64,000 nt of DNA from Antrodiella citrinella. Taxonomy: Eukaryota > Basidiomycota > Agaricomycetes > Polyporales > Steccherinaceae. Shown piece after piece: positions 9,409 through 20,998 of the stretch; positions within the stretch are counted from its first letter, which is position 1; each line of letters opens with the position of its first letter. The position numbers and the translations under genes were made by a program. Location of the stretch: contig SGPM01000023.1 in the NCBI GenBank assembly GCA_004802725.1, positions 1 through 64,000 on the forward strand. Reading direction: 5' to 3'. Under the pieces are notes generated by a model. It ran no database searches. It was not told the DNA's origin and saw only the letters and a program-made list of their open reading frames with translations.

Positions 9409-10686
9409 ATGTCAACGACTTCAGTACCGACGGCTGCGACCGGACCTATGATTCGCATCTACGCACAATTTCCTACAAACAGCGAGAGTCTGATGCCTTT
9501 TTCCATCCCTCGAACTCGAACTGGGTTCTCTGTCTCATCTTCTCCGTTCAGAAACTGGTCGAGCTGCACATAATCACAAAGTATTTCAAGTGGAATCCGG
9601 TTTTCCACTGGTGTCGTCGTTGGTGCCGAGGGCGACCTTTCCAACTCTCACAACAGCACTCCTGTGGACTATGAAAATACTCAGCTTCTATACTACCAGA
9701 CCACCGACGCGGAGAAGCAACGTATGCTTCCTACCGACCCGCGCCTCAGCAACGATCGCATAGACACATCCACTGGGACGTCCGAGGCAGTCCGAGGCTC
9801 GTCTTGACTTTCGAGGTCAGCTGGTATCGCGGGACAGAGAGTGAATGGTCGTCGGCACGAAAGAAGAATTCTGTCACACTGCGCACCTTATAGCCCGTGA
9901 AAAGGGGAGCACGGTACGAATATAGACATTTGCAGACTACGCATATTCGCTGATTTCTTTGTGTCGCAGCAGTACATCAAGAACCTCACCAAGAACCGAC
10001 GTCGTAGTGACGATGATGTCGTGCTCGACGACATCGACGACCCTCGCAATGGGTGTCTCCTTTGCGTAACTTTAGATCGTGCTCTTGCACTCGGAGATTT
10101 TGCGGTTTTGAAAGTACGTTGCCTCGAGATATAGTATACCATGCCTCCGGATTCATTAAGGCTGAACAACGCAACCCTATCATAGACACCGAACTTCGCG
10201 ATGAATACCGACGACCTTCATCCGACGGCCGACCCCACGGAACCGCAGTATACCGCTCACTTGTTCTGTCACCCCGCTTTTATGGGTCTCCAATCTGGCT
10301 ATGAAGGCTCGACGTTGCATCGCCGATCCGTGGACCAATGGCCTCCCTCTGTCCTCCTCGATACTATCTACGCCCGCGCTGTGATCCGTCACTTTGGCAA
10401 CCCGGAGCTGGGCGAGGCAGCGGAGGTGTGGGTCGACAAGTTTGATCCTGACGGATTGCCCTACGTCGAGACAGATCCATATATACTCGATGCTCTGGCG
10501 GGCGAACGCATAGAGCGGTTTGAACGCCGACGCCAGATACCAGACCTATTGTTTCTGTCATACGTCCTCATTTCACCGGGGAGACTGCGGGCGCGTTGCG
10601 ATGAGCTGGACAGGAAACAGGAAGAGGAGGAACGGTGTGCGGCGGTGGAGAAAGTGAGCTCGTGGCGTGAGCATACAAATGTTTGA
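9409..10686 (+). pseudogene. Broken basidiomycete HNH-nuclease-domain gene
   Basis: The order of segments matches the expanded basidiomycete HNH-type family: IRIYAQFPTN start, FRNW, VVVGAEGDLSN, LLYYQTTDAEKQRML, CHTAHLIAREKG, DDIDDPRNGCLL, TPNFAMNTDDLHPTADPTE and a Trp/Arg-rich C-terminus. Two introns are clean: 9914-9972, and 10114-10185, the latter joining FAVLK to TPNFAMN. The gene is damaged. There is an in-frame TAA at 9571-9573 just after FRNW. A frame change lies around 9775-9800. A TGA sits in the core where the family normally has Cys (after VSRDRE). Intact family members are chromosomal proteins of unknown role, so this copy is probably dead. The 3' part (10201-10686) keeps an uninterrupted frame of 161 codons, which simple gene callers may report as a gene. 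Confidence 0.72.
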
Positions 10687-11100
10687 TCGATTCGTAATGT
10701 AGTACTGCACCCATAGATTTAACCGTTGTATCTGAGTTTGCCTGACAGTGAAAGCCGACTCCGAGTCTCTGCGCGCTCAAAGTTGTGGGATTCGACGCAA
10801 GCCCTCGCTGATTGTAGCCTGCGCCCATACAAACAAACAATGTGAGATCTGATAGACCCGATACAACCAAAACAAAGCCTCACGTGTAACTGCAACAGTG
10901 CATGCCCTTGCAGACCTTCAAATCTGCGGTCTCAGGAATGGGCAGCGTAAGATGTCTTTCGGGGCCGCCATGATTCACCACCTCTATCACAACGTTCAGG
11001 CTTCAAAACTTGAAACCACTCCGATTGAGCAAGACGTTAACGCAGCAGGTACGATTCGAAATCACGGACGGCAGCACGACATGTAAAACAACAACAACAC
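10687..11100. other. Intergenic spacer between two convergent genes
   Basis: This is the 3' flank of the HNH remnant (+) and of PRP40 (-). Short frames only; nothing recognisable. Confidence 0.5.
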
Positions 11101-14100
11101 CTAAATCTCTCCCTCTTCCGGTGTCTCCTCTCTGACAGGGACAACTTGGGGCGCTGCTACTTCCTTAGTTCGAACCTCAGGCACCACGTCGTCGTCGTAT
11201 CGTGCTCTCTACCAAAACAAGTGGCATTAGCATGGAGCCTTCCATAGCAAAAGACAAGGGGACGAACGTACCTTCTCGGATCTCTCCTCCACAGGCGGCT
11301 TCTCCTCAAATGCAGTCCGATCCCGCTTCTCTCTGGGGTCGTCCCTATACACCGACGTGCTCCTCTCCCTCTCTTCCTCCCACTCCCTTGTCCCCTTGCG
11401 CTCTTTCTTGCGATCGTCTCTGTCTCTATCGTAGTCTCTATGGTGCCTCGACGAGCTCTTATAACCATGCTCACGATCTTTGGCGTCGCGGTCCTTGTCT
11501 TTGCTGTAGTGGTCCTTGTCACGGGCGTAGTCCCGTGAGGATCGCCGAGCATGGTCATCGTGGTCGTCGTGGCGGTGGTGACGCGAGCTGCGGGTCTCGC
11601 GCTCCCGGTCCCGAGAGTCGACGTCGCGGTCTTTGTCGCGGTGGTCCTTGTCGCGATCTTTCTCGCGTTCCCGGTCTCGTTCAGAGCGATCGGGTTCTCG
11701 ACGACGACGGCTGGTAGTGGACCCGCCGTCTTCAGAGGCATCCCTATCTTTCTCTCGCAATCGCTCCTGAGCAAATGTGAGTCAGTGAGATGGGATTGAT
11801 GAGAAGCATTCAAAGAGAACTGACCTTCTGACGCTTAACGTACTTCGTGAAAGCTGCTCGTCGGCCCTCATCATCTTCCAAGGCTTTGAATTCAGATAGA
11901 TCCTGCATCAAAGGAACAGCCTGTGCGCAGAAAATATGTAAGGGTCCTGCCTCCGTATCCAATCGAAATATACATACCTCTTCGTACGAGAGAGTGATAT
12001 CGAGCGGCTCAGTCATCTTTTTCAACGCGTAACGGAGATCGTCCTGGAGATGACGCTGACGACGCTCAGCCCGTCGTTTCTCATCCGCTTGCTGTTTGAG
12101 AGCTTGTTCAAGCAACTACGCCGTCACATGTATCAGCGCCCCAACACCTGAAACCCACGAGGCGAACTTCACTCACAGTCTCAAAGATCTCCTCCAGCTG
12201 AACTGGCTTCAGCCTCAACACTGTCTCGTTTGTATCCGCCTTCACAACAGCGAGGAACTCCTGCAAAGACGTTTCGGGCGTGACTTTGAACAGCTTCACC
12301 TCCTCCGCTTCATTCACAGCAGCGAGCAACTTGTCGTTGTGTCGCTTGAACACGCCCTCCATGACGTTGATCTTCGCGTCGAGCTGCTGGTCCATACCGT
12401 CGACGACATCCCAGAAAAGCTCAAGCGGGTTGGACCCAGGAGTACCGAGCATACCGAGATACCGCTTATCGTCCGAGAAAAGAGGGTAAACGTGCTTCCA
12501 CTTGGTTCGGGCTTTGATCTTGCCCTCGTCCACAAGTTCTTTCAACAGTGACTGAAGAAAAAAAGCAGGAGGATAAGAGTCAGAAAGAAAGCCGTGCAAA
12601 CAACAACTGTGGCGTAGTGTGGCGCACCTTGAATCCTTCGCGCGCCTTCCTCTCCTTCCTCGTCTTCTCGACCTGAGATCTGCGCATCTGTTCTTCGAAC
12701 TCACGTTCCCTGACTCGGCTGTAATCCTCGAACGCTAGAAGAATGTCGAGGGTGGGCAAGTTCTGAAGCTCAGGATCACGTTGCCATTCCTCTGATTCGA
12801 TCACCATAGTATGGGCTTGACGCCATCGCGTAAGGACATCTACGTCGAGACGCTTGAACAAGGCAACTACAGTGTTGATGCCACGAGACCGGGAGGCTCG
12901 ACTCTCTTGCTGCAAGTTCGCGTACATTAACGGGAAGGTAGGATGGAAAGATGAATGAGACGCACCATCTCGCGCTGCTTGAGCTCGGCCACATACTCCT
13001 CGAACACGAGCCGGCGCTCCGCTTCGATCTTAGCTTGCTGCCAGATCGGATGCTGAGCAAAGATTTTATCTGCCGTGCCGAATGTGGTGTAGTGGAACAC
13101 GTTGGGATTGCCCTTCAGCATGTTCCTGATAGCAGGACGGAACTTGGACAACCTGGCATCCCGTTCTTCTTGTTCTTTGGCACGCAGAGCATCCGTGAAC
13201 TACAGTCCGTTGAAGAGGCTGTAGGTTAAACATGCTACAAGAGAACAAAGGACGGTGCGCACCTTCTGCCACGCAGCCTTCTTCTCCGCCAGAGTGTTCA
13301 GTGCCTTGTACAACGGATCTGTAATGATAGACCTCATTGTTTGATCCCATGTCCAATTGGCATCGACACCTGCTTTCCTCAACAAATGCATGAACGCCTT
13401 CTCGCCCTCCTCCACCGTCGCAAAGCCGTTGTGCGGGATGACAGGGTCGTCGGGGAGGTTGGGTCTTGCGGGAAGAACACTAGTTGACAATGGTAAAACA
13501 GGGTTCTCTCCAGACTGGGCGTCGCCATTCGGGAATGTCTGTTGGAGTGCGACAGCTGTGGATGAGGATTGGTCTGCGCCGCCCAAAGGGTTAGCTGCAC
13601 CTTGTGTTCCTGGGGCGGTTGCACGTGTGCTGTGAGACAGGGTGAGTATTGCAGGAAGTATGCCAAGTACTGTGGGACTCACATCAAAGCATTGCTCTGC
13701 GTCGGTGCTGGTCCATCTTTCTCGACCTTCTCCAGCAACAATAACAGCTCGTCTGGCATGTCCCATTTTGACTCTTTGGTATCAGTCTGTGAAAGCTGTA
13801 AGTTGACAACTTGTACAATCATAACTGGTGGAGCCACGCACGTTGTAGTAGTACTTCCTTCCTCCAGAGAAGTACTCTTTCCATTTTGTCTGGTTGAGGG
13901 CGCGCTGAGGGAAGGATCGCGTGAATGAGGAGCAGAGCGTATACATATCGAACGTACTTACCTCAAAAGGAGTTTTCAGATCTGATATGAGCGTTCGGTG
14001 ACATCAGTACACGGTCAATGTACGAAATCTAGCTAGACGCACCATCGGGCTTCTCCCAAACACTCTCCTTGGTTCCAGTATTGAACCAATAAGTCCGTCC

Positions 14101-14185
14101 CTCCGGATTCCGATGCTCGGTCTACACGAACATGTCAGGATCAACTGACAGCGTCAAATCAGTAAAAGCGTACCCAAACGTTCAT
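11101..14185 (-). CDS. PRP40: Pre-mRNA-processing factor Prp40 (U1 snRNP)
   Basis: Prp40 is a U1 snRNP protein that helps bridge the 5' splice site to the branch-site factors. The ATG at 14185 starts MNVW; after a short intron the first WW domain continues [21 protein letters not shown] second WW domain has [14 protein letters not shown] and [13 protein letters not shown] Ser/Pro-rich linker leads to a series of FF domains ([96 protein letters not shown]). The C-terminus is an Arg/Asp/Lys/Glu-rich tail (11230-11760) ending EETPEEGEI at TAG 11101-11103. About ten introns of 50-65 nt interrupt the gene. The gene lies downstream of the p24 gene on the same strand, with 530 bp between them. Confidence 0.95.
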
Positions 14186-14715
14186 TGAACTAGAGGCCAC
14201 GAGTATGCAGATGATGAAAACGTGAAGAAGAAGGTGGTCAAGATGAGAGGCGCACGCGCAGGAGGTTCAGAGCATGGTCTTACGTAATTTCCACTTACAG
14301 CGAGTAAATCGACAAGCGCTCAGACACGTAGCTCGAGTGACTGTGGCGAGCAGAGGAGTATACGTACTGGCCGATGGTACTGACACTTCAGCAGAGCAGA
14401 AAGCAAAGAGTTCAGACCACGAATTCAGAACAACTCGAATCGTTGTGCAACTAGACGTGTCTTCAAAGACACTTGGTGTGTGTGTATTGCCTCGAACTAC
14501 TCCGCGCGCGATCTGGGAGCTAACGGTGTCTCGGAGGAAATGTCGTTGAAGCGAGAAGCAGGAATATACAAGCAAAATTGAAGTTGTTGCTCTGGCTTGT
14601 GTGGATATGCATTACTAACACCACGATTGCTGCCCAATCATAGTGGTCGTGAGCACCTCGCAAAGATGCCTTCCTTAGCAGCAACGGTATATTAGATATC
14701 TGGGGATAATGATTA
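14186..14715. other. Upstream region of PRP40 / 3' flank of the p24 gene
   Basis: No coding frame with family features. Overlapping open frames on both strands (about 14267-14575) look like chance. The PRP40 promoter must lie here. Confidence 0.45.
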
Positions 14716-15565
14716 CTACATCTTCCGGTCCTCAAAGAATTTCTAGCACAACATCTGTCAGCAAGCAAGCCAAAGCGACAGCCAACGTGACCAAGACTCA
14801 CTTTCAGATGCCGCAGTTGCCACACGCACGTCACGATCAACACAACGACCTGTGCAATCACATACCACAACGCCCGCGAGTTCGTGCTCTCACTCAGATC
14901 CCTGAAGTTCGCCTCGCGCTCGCGCTGGTACTGCTGCTCCCGCCGGATATCCTCCAGCTTCTGGTTGAGGTCGCGGAGCTTCGACGAGAGCTCCGAGACG
15001 TGAGACCGGTCGTGCTCGCGGTCAGGTTTGGTGTTCCCGACGACAATGTCGAGGTACAGTCGGATGTGCGTCTTCGTGAACCAGGCGGTGCCATAGTTGC
15101 TTGAGAGGCACACGGCGTGGTCCCCGGATTCGTGTGACGTGAAGGTGAAGCGGCTGTTCGCTGGCCCACGTGTTCGCACGACGTTGTGGCCTGTGTCGAG
15201 TTCCTGTAGAAATGTGCGTTAGAAACGCGATGTAGGTGTATGAGAGTACTGTCACGCACGTCGACTTCCACTAGGATGCCCAGCTCGGGGTTGTCAATAT
15301 ACTTCTGCTCCGCCTCATTCCACTCCAAAGCCTTATAGTGACCTTCAACCGCAAAGAAACACCGCTCACTCAGTCACGTCGACTTCGATTGAGGAGGATA
15401 GTGCGTTGGCGTACCTTCGACCACGGTGTCAGCTGGAATTTCCTCGAGAAAACACCGCTTCTCATTGGCGTCAAGATAGAAATGCAACGCGTTGGCCGAC
15501 GCAACGAGGAGCAAGAGAAAAAGGATGGGGTGGTGGAAGGGACGAGAATGCCGTGAGCGAGCCAT
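14716..15565 (-). CDS. ERP1: p24-family cargo receptor (emp24/gp25L, p24-alpha/Erp1 type)
   Basis: p24 proteins cycle between ER and Golgi in COPI/COPII vesicles and help package GPI-anchored and other cargo. The ATG at 15565 gives a signal peptide (RPFHHPILFLLLLVASANA). The mature chain starts ALHFYLDANEKRCFLEEIPA, which is characteristic of the alpha subfamily. The GOLD domain follows (SRFTFTSHESGDHAVCLSSN), then a coiled coil (LSSKLRDLNQKLEDIRREQQ) and one membrane helix (WYVIAQVVVLIVTCVW). The tail after splicing is QLRHLKKFFEDRKM, carrying the Phe-Phe coat-binding signal. Three introns fit; the last exon codes only for KFFEDRKM. The gene is divergent from RPF1. Confidence 0.93.
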
Positions 15566-15732
15566 GGGGAGCGTGCACTGAATGTCGTGGACCAGTCGAC
15601 GGCCGGTGATCGTAAGCGGGAAAGAGCAAGGAAGAGACGTGGGAATATTTATTTGGCCTGATTATTTCTTTCTCGGCGGTCAAGCGAAACATTTCAAGCT
15701 CTCTTCATCATCATACTGCTACTTTCGCCGCT
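15566..15732. promoter_or_regulatory. Shared 167-bp divergent promoter (p24 gene / RPF1)
   Basis: The start codons of two divergent genes are 167 bp apart. An AT-rich patch (aatatttattt, about 15645) is the only candidate core element. No consensus TATA box. Promoter role is inferred from arrangement only. Confidence 0.5.
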
Positions 15733-17214
15733 ATGCCTTCGAGTCGGTTTGAGCCTTCGTCCATCAAGAACAAGATCAAACGAGAGGAGGTGTCTCGGAA
15801 GTTGAAGAAGAGCAAAGGCCAAGAAAAATTGCAACGAAGACTCGCTCAGGCAAAACTAGAAGCAGACGATCCTGCTTTGAAAAAAGTACGCACCCGCTAC
15901 CATCTCATACATTGCTCACTCTACTGACTAAAACATAGAAACGCAAAGCCGAAAATGTCCCCCACACACTGGACAACACCCGTGAATTCGATCCCTCCAT
16001 CCTAACCGCCTCCACCTCCACCGCCGAGCCTATCGCCTCAACTTCTGCTGCTGGACAAGAGGTACCTCAACCTCAAGACGAATCCTTAGCAGACATATCA
16101 TCGGACCCCTTCGCCTCCTACTTCACCTCCTCTGCTGAAGCAGACCCGCTCCTCCCGCAAAAAGTCCTGATCACGACCTCGAAGAAATCGACGCGCGTGA
16201 CGTACGAGTTCTGCGAGGAGCTCGTCAGCGTGTTCCCCGGCTCCGAGCTCATCCGGCGCAAGAAGGGCAAGGGGTACGAGATGGGGCGCATCGCGGGGTG
16301 GGCGGCGGATAGAGCGTATACGCACCTTGTGGTCGTGAATGAGGACATGAAGAAGCCGAGTGAGTTTGCGTATTGGACTTTCTTTTCTTTCGGAATTGGG
16401 TATTGAGACGCGGTGCAGATGCGATAACATTGGTATACCTCCCGAACGGACCGACGGCGTACTTCAAGCTCACGTCGATAGAACTCACAAAAGAGATCTC
16501 CGTACGCACCTCTCCCCCTCTTTCCTACTCTGACCCTAACATTACATTGCTCTCCATAGGGCCACGCCCGACCGACACCACATAACCCCGAACTCGTCCT
16601 GAACGGCTTCGTGACCCGTCTAGGCCACACAGTCGGCCGCCTGTTCCAGACGCTGTTCCCACCAATGCCCGAATTCCAAGGCAGGCAAGTAGTCACGCTA
16701 CACAACCAGCGCGACTTCCTGTTCTTCAGGCGACACAGGTGGGTCTTTTGTCTTTCGCCTCTTCTCGTCTCTGTGGTTATAACATGCTCATCTGACGATG
16801 TGTGTGATAGATACGCGTTCCGCTCGACCGAGAAAGTCGCGCTGCAAGAGATCGGGCCGCGGTTCACGCTTAAGCTGAAGTCGATGAGGAAAGGTCTGCC
16901 GGCGGTCAAGAACCTCGCTGAGCGCGGTCAAGATTTGGAGTTTGATACGTTTGAGGACGCGCCGGCGGCGGAGGGACAGGCCAAGCAGGATGCAGACAGT
17001 GTGCAGGCAGAGGAGGCCATGGACGAGGACGAGGGTAAGGGTGAGAGGGAAGAGAAGACGGCTGAAAAGGCGAAGAAGACTCTTGCGCCGAAAGAGGACC
17101 AGTACGAGTGGAAGTGGAAGGTGTGTTCGATTCGTCCTCAATGTTGTTCCGCGTTGACAATTCAATTTTCTCTAGCCCGAGTTGGAGACGAGCAGGCGTA
17201 CATTCTTCCTATAG
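15733..17214 (+). CDS. RPF1: Ribosome production factor 1 (Brix domain)
   Basis: Rpf1 is a nucleolar assembly factor for the 60S subunit, acting on ITS2/27S pre-rRNA processing. The protein starts [20 protein letters not shown] with a basic N-terminus. The Brix domain contains [93 protein letters not shown] and [20 protein letters not shown]. The C-terminal tail is acidic, ending [18 protein letters not shown] at TAG 17212-17214, where the last intron rejoins WKWK to PELE. Five introns fit. The end converges with ETR1 with only 56 bp between stop codons. Confidence 0.95.
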
Positions 17215-17270
17215 GTTTCACTCATACATTGCTCAATATATTGCCAAGCATAGGCACACATGCAGAGCAT

Positions 17271-18842
17271 CTAATCCTGCGGGTCCTCAAAACTGAGCAG
17301 CACCTTCTTCCCATACCGCCCTTCACCCATCTTTGCGATCACGCCTTTCACTGTCTCGGATACCTCTTCGTCGGTCCGTTCAGCAGAGAGTGTCACGATC
17401 TCGTGTTCAGGTTCTTCAAGCTAACTCAGTTTGGGTCAGTTTTGTAATATGCAAGATGCTACTGAGACACACCTTCAGCTCAGCAAGCTGCTTCATCAGC
17501 GCTCGCCTATCCTCCGCCGACTTCCGTTTGTACCACCCAGTTTGCCTATTCGGTCATCTTTAGCCCCCCTCAAAACACCGCGCAGGAAATAAACTCACCA
17601 AAACCCGTGGTACCGCACATCCTTGAACAACAATGACGACGTCGAAACCGGCATCGGCTCTTTAGACATCGCGCCGTAGGACACGACGTATGCGCCGTGT
17701 CCGAGCAGGCTGACTGTCCGAGGGATCGTCTTGCCTCCGACGCAGTTCAGCATAAGGCTAATTGGCTGTCATGGCAATTATAGTGAACATGAGCTTAGTA
17801 AAAGGGTTGAGATGCTTTTGTATGCGTACTTTGTTCCCAGTCCACTCCTTCACCCGGTCTCGAAGGCCCTTGTCCGCGAGATCGTCGTAGGTCAGTACGA
17901 CATCCGCGCCGAGGGCGTACAGGCGTTCTTTTAGGTCGTCCAAATCTGGTCTACAAAAGCAACCTCCTTGTCAGAGACAAAAGGGCGCGCAGGTTATGAG
18001 TAGACAGACGCACCTGCTTCGGACGAAGTTGATCGTCTTCCAGCCTCGCTGTCGTGCAATCTGTATGACCGCTTGTCCGACCTAGAAGGGGTTTCGCAGG
18101 GACTTAGCTTCAGGCGTCCGTGAGGGGAATGGTGGGATAAGCACGAACCGCACTGTTGGCTCCTACAAAGAGCGTAATTGGGTAATATTCTACGCAGAGT
18201 CGAGAGAGTATGCGTACCGTTCTGAAGCACCCACCCACCGTCTTCGATGTCCGTGAACGAGTGCAGCATGTTATACGCCGTCGCCGGATTCGTCTAAGCA
18301 CGCTCAGAATTATACAAACAACATCAAAGAACGCGATCACTCACAGACACGGTAGCAGCCCCGACATCACTCAACGTCTCGGGCACCTTCATGACGACCT
18401 GCGACGGTACGGTCCTCGCCGACGCCCACGTCCCATACTGCTGCGCCGTAATCACGACCCTATCACCCTCCTTCAGCCCGTCAACGCCCCCGCCGACCGC
18501 CGTGACCCGCGCGAGTCCTTCGTTCCCCGCCGGGTAGACCGGGTGCTTGAGCAGCTCGCCGCTGGGTGTCCACGAGGAGAGGAGAGACGGTTTGGAGGGG
18601 TACACGCCCTCGACGACGTTCACGTCTGAGGGGTTTATGGGAGCCAAGAGGAGCTTAACGTTCACCCAGCCTTGTTGTGGGGGCGGGAGCGTCGGGTATG
18701 TCGTCGCGGTGATCACGTCTGAAGGCGGTCCGTTCTTCGTGTAGACTATCGCACGGTGGGCGAGCAAGGACGGGGTGGTCGAGAAACGAGCCATGCTAGG
18801 GCCAGCGAGCACCCGGGTTGCGAAGTTGGGACGTCTGAACAT
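17271..18842 (-). CDS. ETR1: Mitochondrial trans-2-enoyl-CoA/ACP reductase (MECR/Etr1)
   Basis: This is the NADPH-dependent last step of mitochondrial type II fatty-acid synthesis, needed for lipoate supply and respiration. The ATG at 18842 gives [20 protein letters not shown], an Arg-rich presequence; the frame continues upstream only from a TTG. The medium-chain dehydrogenase fold shows [50 protein letters not shown], the nucleotide-binding [52 protein letters not shown] and [19 protein letters not shown]. The catalytic-type Tyr lies in the N-terminal INPSD region of the family. About six introns fit. The stop is at 17271-17273. Confidence 0.94.
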
Positions 18843-19250
18843 GATGGTCGAGTCCAAGCCACAAGTCGCGTCAATTCTGTCTAGAAACGCGTGGACATCA
18901 TAGTAGATTACTCGCGTTCCTTCGTCCGCTGCCTTCCCTTACTCTCTGCTAAATCCTTCTGCACACACAACGCTCTTTGGAGCATCGGTGCGAGCTCGTG
19001 CGACGCGCATAGAACATAATCTGGCGTCGCTGTATGTTTACTATGCTTCGCGTGCATGACCTTCGCCATCTCGGTCTCGAGGAACGCACCGAGCTGTCTT
19101 CTTCGATGCTGTTTGCAGACTGGCTGGAATTGGCAGCTCGGAGAGGAGTGGCGAGGACAGACTCCGGATTCGTCGTGTCGTCTTGTCCTTTGACAGGGAT
19201 AGCGCACAGACGCCCAAACCAAATATGATTATTGATATTCGTTATACTAC

Positions 19251-19298
19251 GTATAGTCTATACTCAGACGAGCAAGGGCTCCCGCGGCGTTTTCGAGT
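19251..19298. repeat. Left direct repeat flanking the F-box gene
   Basis: The segment GTATAGTCTATACTCAGACG through CCCGCGGCGTTTTCGAGT recurs in the same orientation at 20729-20782. Identity is high, apart from a 4-nt gap and a 9-nt gap. It ends about 20 bp before the F-box start codon. Confidence 0.6.
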
Positions 19299-19315
19299 AC
19301 TACATTACTCAGGAC

Positions 19316-20604
19316 ATGGCTCCAGCTACTTGTGCCAATAATCCTCGGAACACATCCTCGTTCGACAAATTCCCGGAGGAGACCATTGATCACTGCATTG
19401 CGTTTCTGTGGGATGACCACTCCAGCCTTGCCCATTCCTCTCTCGTATGCCGCTCCTGGTATACTCTCAGTCGCCCTTACATGTTCCGCAGTATCCCAAT
19501 CAACGGAGAGGCCTCGATATCCAAATGGGAAGACAGACTCGATACTACTCCTGCCCTGCGCTATTGGGTTAGGGAGCTCCGCATCCGAGTGTCACCAGCT
19601 CTCTTGTGGACATCAGAATCCACTGTACACCCTTTTGCATCGAGACTGGAGATGTTGCATTCTCTGAGGATCATTGGCAGCGTCTTTCTCTTCCCGCTAT
19701 GTATACATCCAAACAAGGCTATTATCCTCAGACGAAACCTTGCGACGGCTAGCACCATCCGCGAAATATTCTTTGATGGGCCTGTATCACCCTCGTATCT
19801 TGCGGTGCTCTTGAGAAGTCTCCGTGGTCTCCAGTCGATCTCCATGAAAGACTGCCCGCTCATGACCGTGGTGCCAGTGGGTCATCACAACCCCTCATCC
19901 GAGCTTAATACCACTCAGGTTTACCATGATCCTCCTCCCAGCCTGAAGTCACTCACAGTCATTCGCCACATACCTCATCTGGATCATAACATCCTACCAG
20001 AAACGTTCTTGCGGTCACTGGAGATACTTCACATGCGAGAAGTCCCATTGGAATGTGACAAATCGTACTTTACTTTCATCATGAACAATCTCGGACCCCA
20101 TCTGCATTCCTTATCGCTCGAACCTGTCACAGGTCGTTATAACTATCCTGAATATCTCACTGACCAAATCCGTAAGTGCTTCTGCCATCGTGCTCGGCTC
20201 GGAGTATCGTTGATGTTATTCCAGGCGACCTACTAGGATCTTGGGAGGTCGATCGTCTACAAGGCCTACGCAAGTTATCTGTTGGATACGTCACCTCGGT
20301 GATGCAACCCTTTGTCCTTCTTCTATTAAACACCCTTCACCGTCTACCTAATGTGGAGGAGATCACTATGAGAGGGTCGTTCCAATTCCTCAGCGATTGC
20401 AAGCCTCGAAGTTACGCACCTCTCAACGCTCGGTTCGCCGAACGGAGCTTCTTTCCTGCACTGAGAGTAGTGCACTTTCTGTACTCGGGCACGCTCTCAT
20501 CGCCGAAGGCGAAGAAAAGAATCCTACAATCGCTACCCGCGTTGCCTGCCAGGGAAGTCAAGTTGGATTTCAGAAAAGTCGAACCAAACCAAGTCGCCTT
20601 TTGA
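19316..20604 (+). CDS. F-box protein, mushroom expanded type
   Basis: This is probably an SCF ubiquitin-ligase adaptor of the lineage-expanded agaricomycete F-box set. The ATG at 19316 starts MAPATCANNPRNTSSFDKFP. The F-box is FPEETIDHCIAFLWDDHSSL followed by AHSSLVCRSWYTLSRPYMFR (residues about 18-60). The rest is a Leu-rich region with irregular repeats (LRSLRGLQSISMKDCPL, PPSLKSLTVIRHIPHLD, LRSLEILHMREVPLECD, LPNVEEITMRGSFQFLS) resembling degenerate LRRs. One 63-nt intron after LTDQI (donor about 20172) is needed; it joins to RDLLGSWEVD. It ends EPNQVAF at TGA 20602-20604. The target is unknown. It is bracketed by a ~50 bp direct repeat. Confidence 0.85.
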
Positions 20605-20728
20605 GACAGGCGATTAGCGGTAAGCACACTAATATTACCTGCCATGTATACCCGAGACTCACGGACTGCTGATAGCACTCAGGGATTTACGGCTTGATTA
20701 TTCATTATTCACTTTCACTACCTGGTAC

Positions 20729-20782
20729 GTATAGTATTCAGACGAGGAAGGGCTGCGCTGCGTCCCGCGGCGTTTTCCAGTG
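20729..20782. repeat. Right direct repeat flanking the F-box gene
   Basis: Second copy of the repeat at 19251-19298, same orientation, 1,478 bp away, with an extra 9 nt (GCGCTGCGT) inside. Together the two copies enclose the whole F-box transcription unit. Confidence 0.6.
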
Positions 20783-20998
20783 AAAAGACGTACCTCCATC
20801 GTATACCCCAGAGGGCCGTTCATTGGATGAGTGATAGCTAGCCACAAGCTAGCCAAGTTCGATCGAGGTTGAAGGAACAACGAATGACTCGATCGTTTGA
20901 CTCGGGCCCGAGACGTTATGTACACAGATGAGGGTATCGAATATGTAGATGATGCAAAGGTATGTATATGAATGAAATATCAACAACAACAGCACACC

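Noticed and set aside
10201..10686. A stand-alone 161-residue gene
   Set aside because: The frame continues upstream across a clean intron into HNH-family sequence, so it is the 3' part of the broken gene and not an independent one.
18908..19222. Minus-strand ORF with a Lys/Arg/His-rich end, upstream of ETR1
   Set aside because: It opens from TTG, not ATG. No family is recognised, and the region is better explained as the ETR1 promoter. A small spliced gene cannot be fully excluded.
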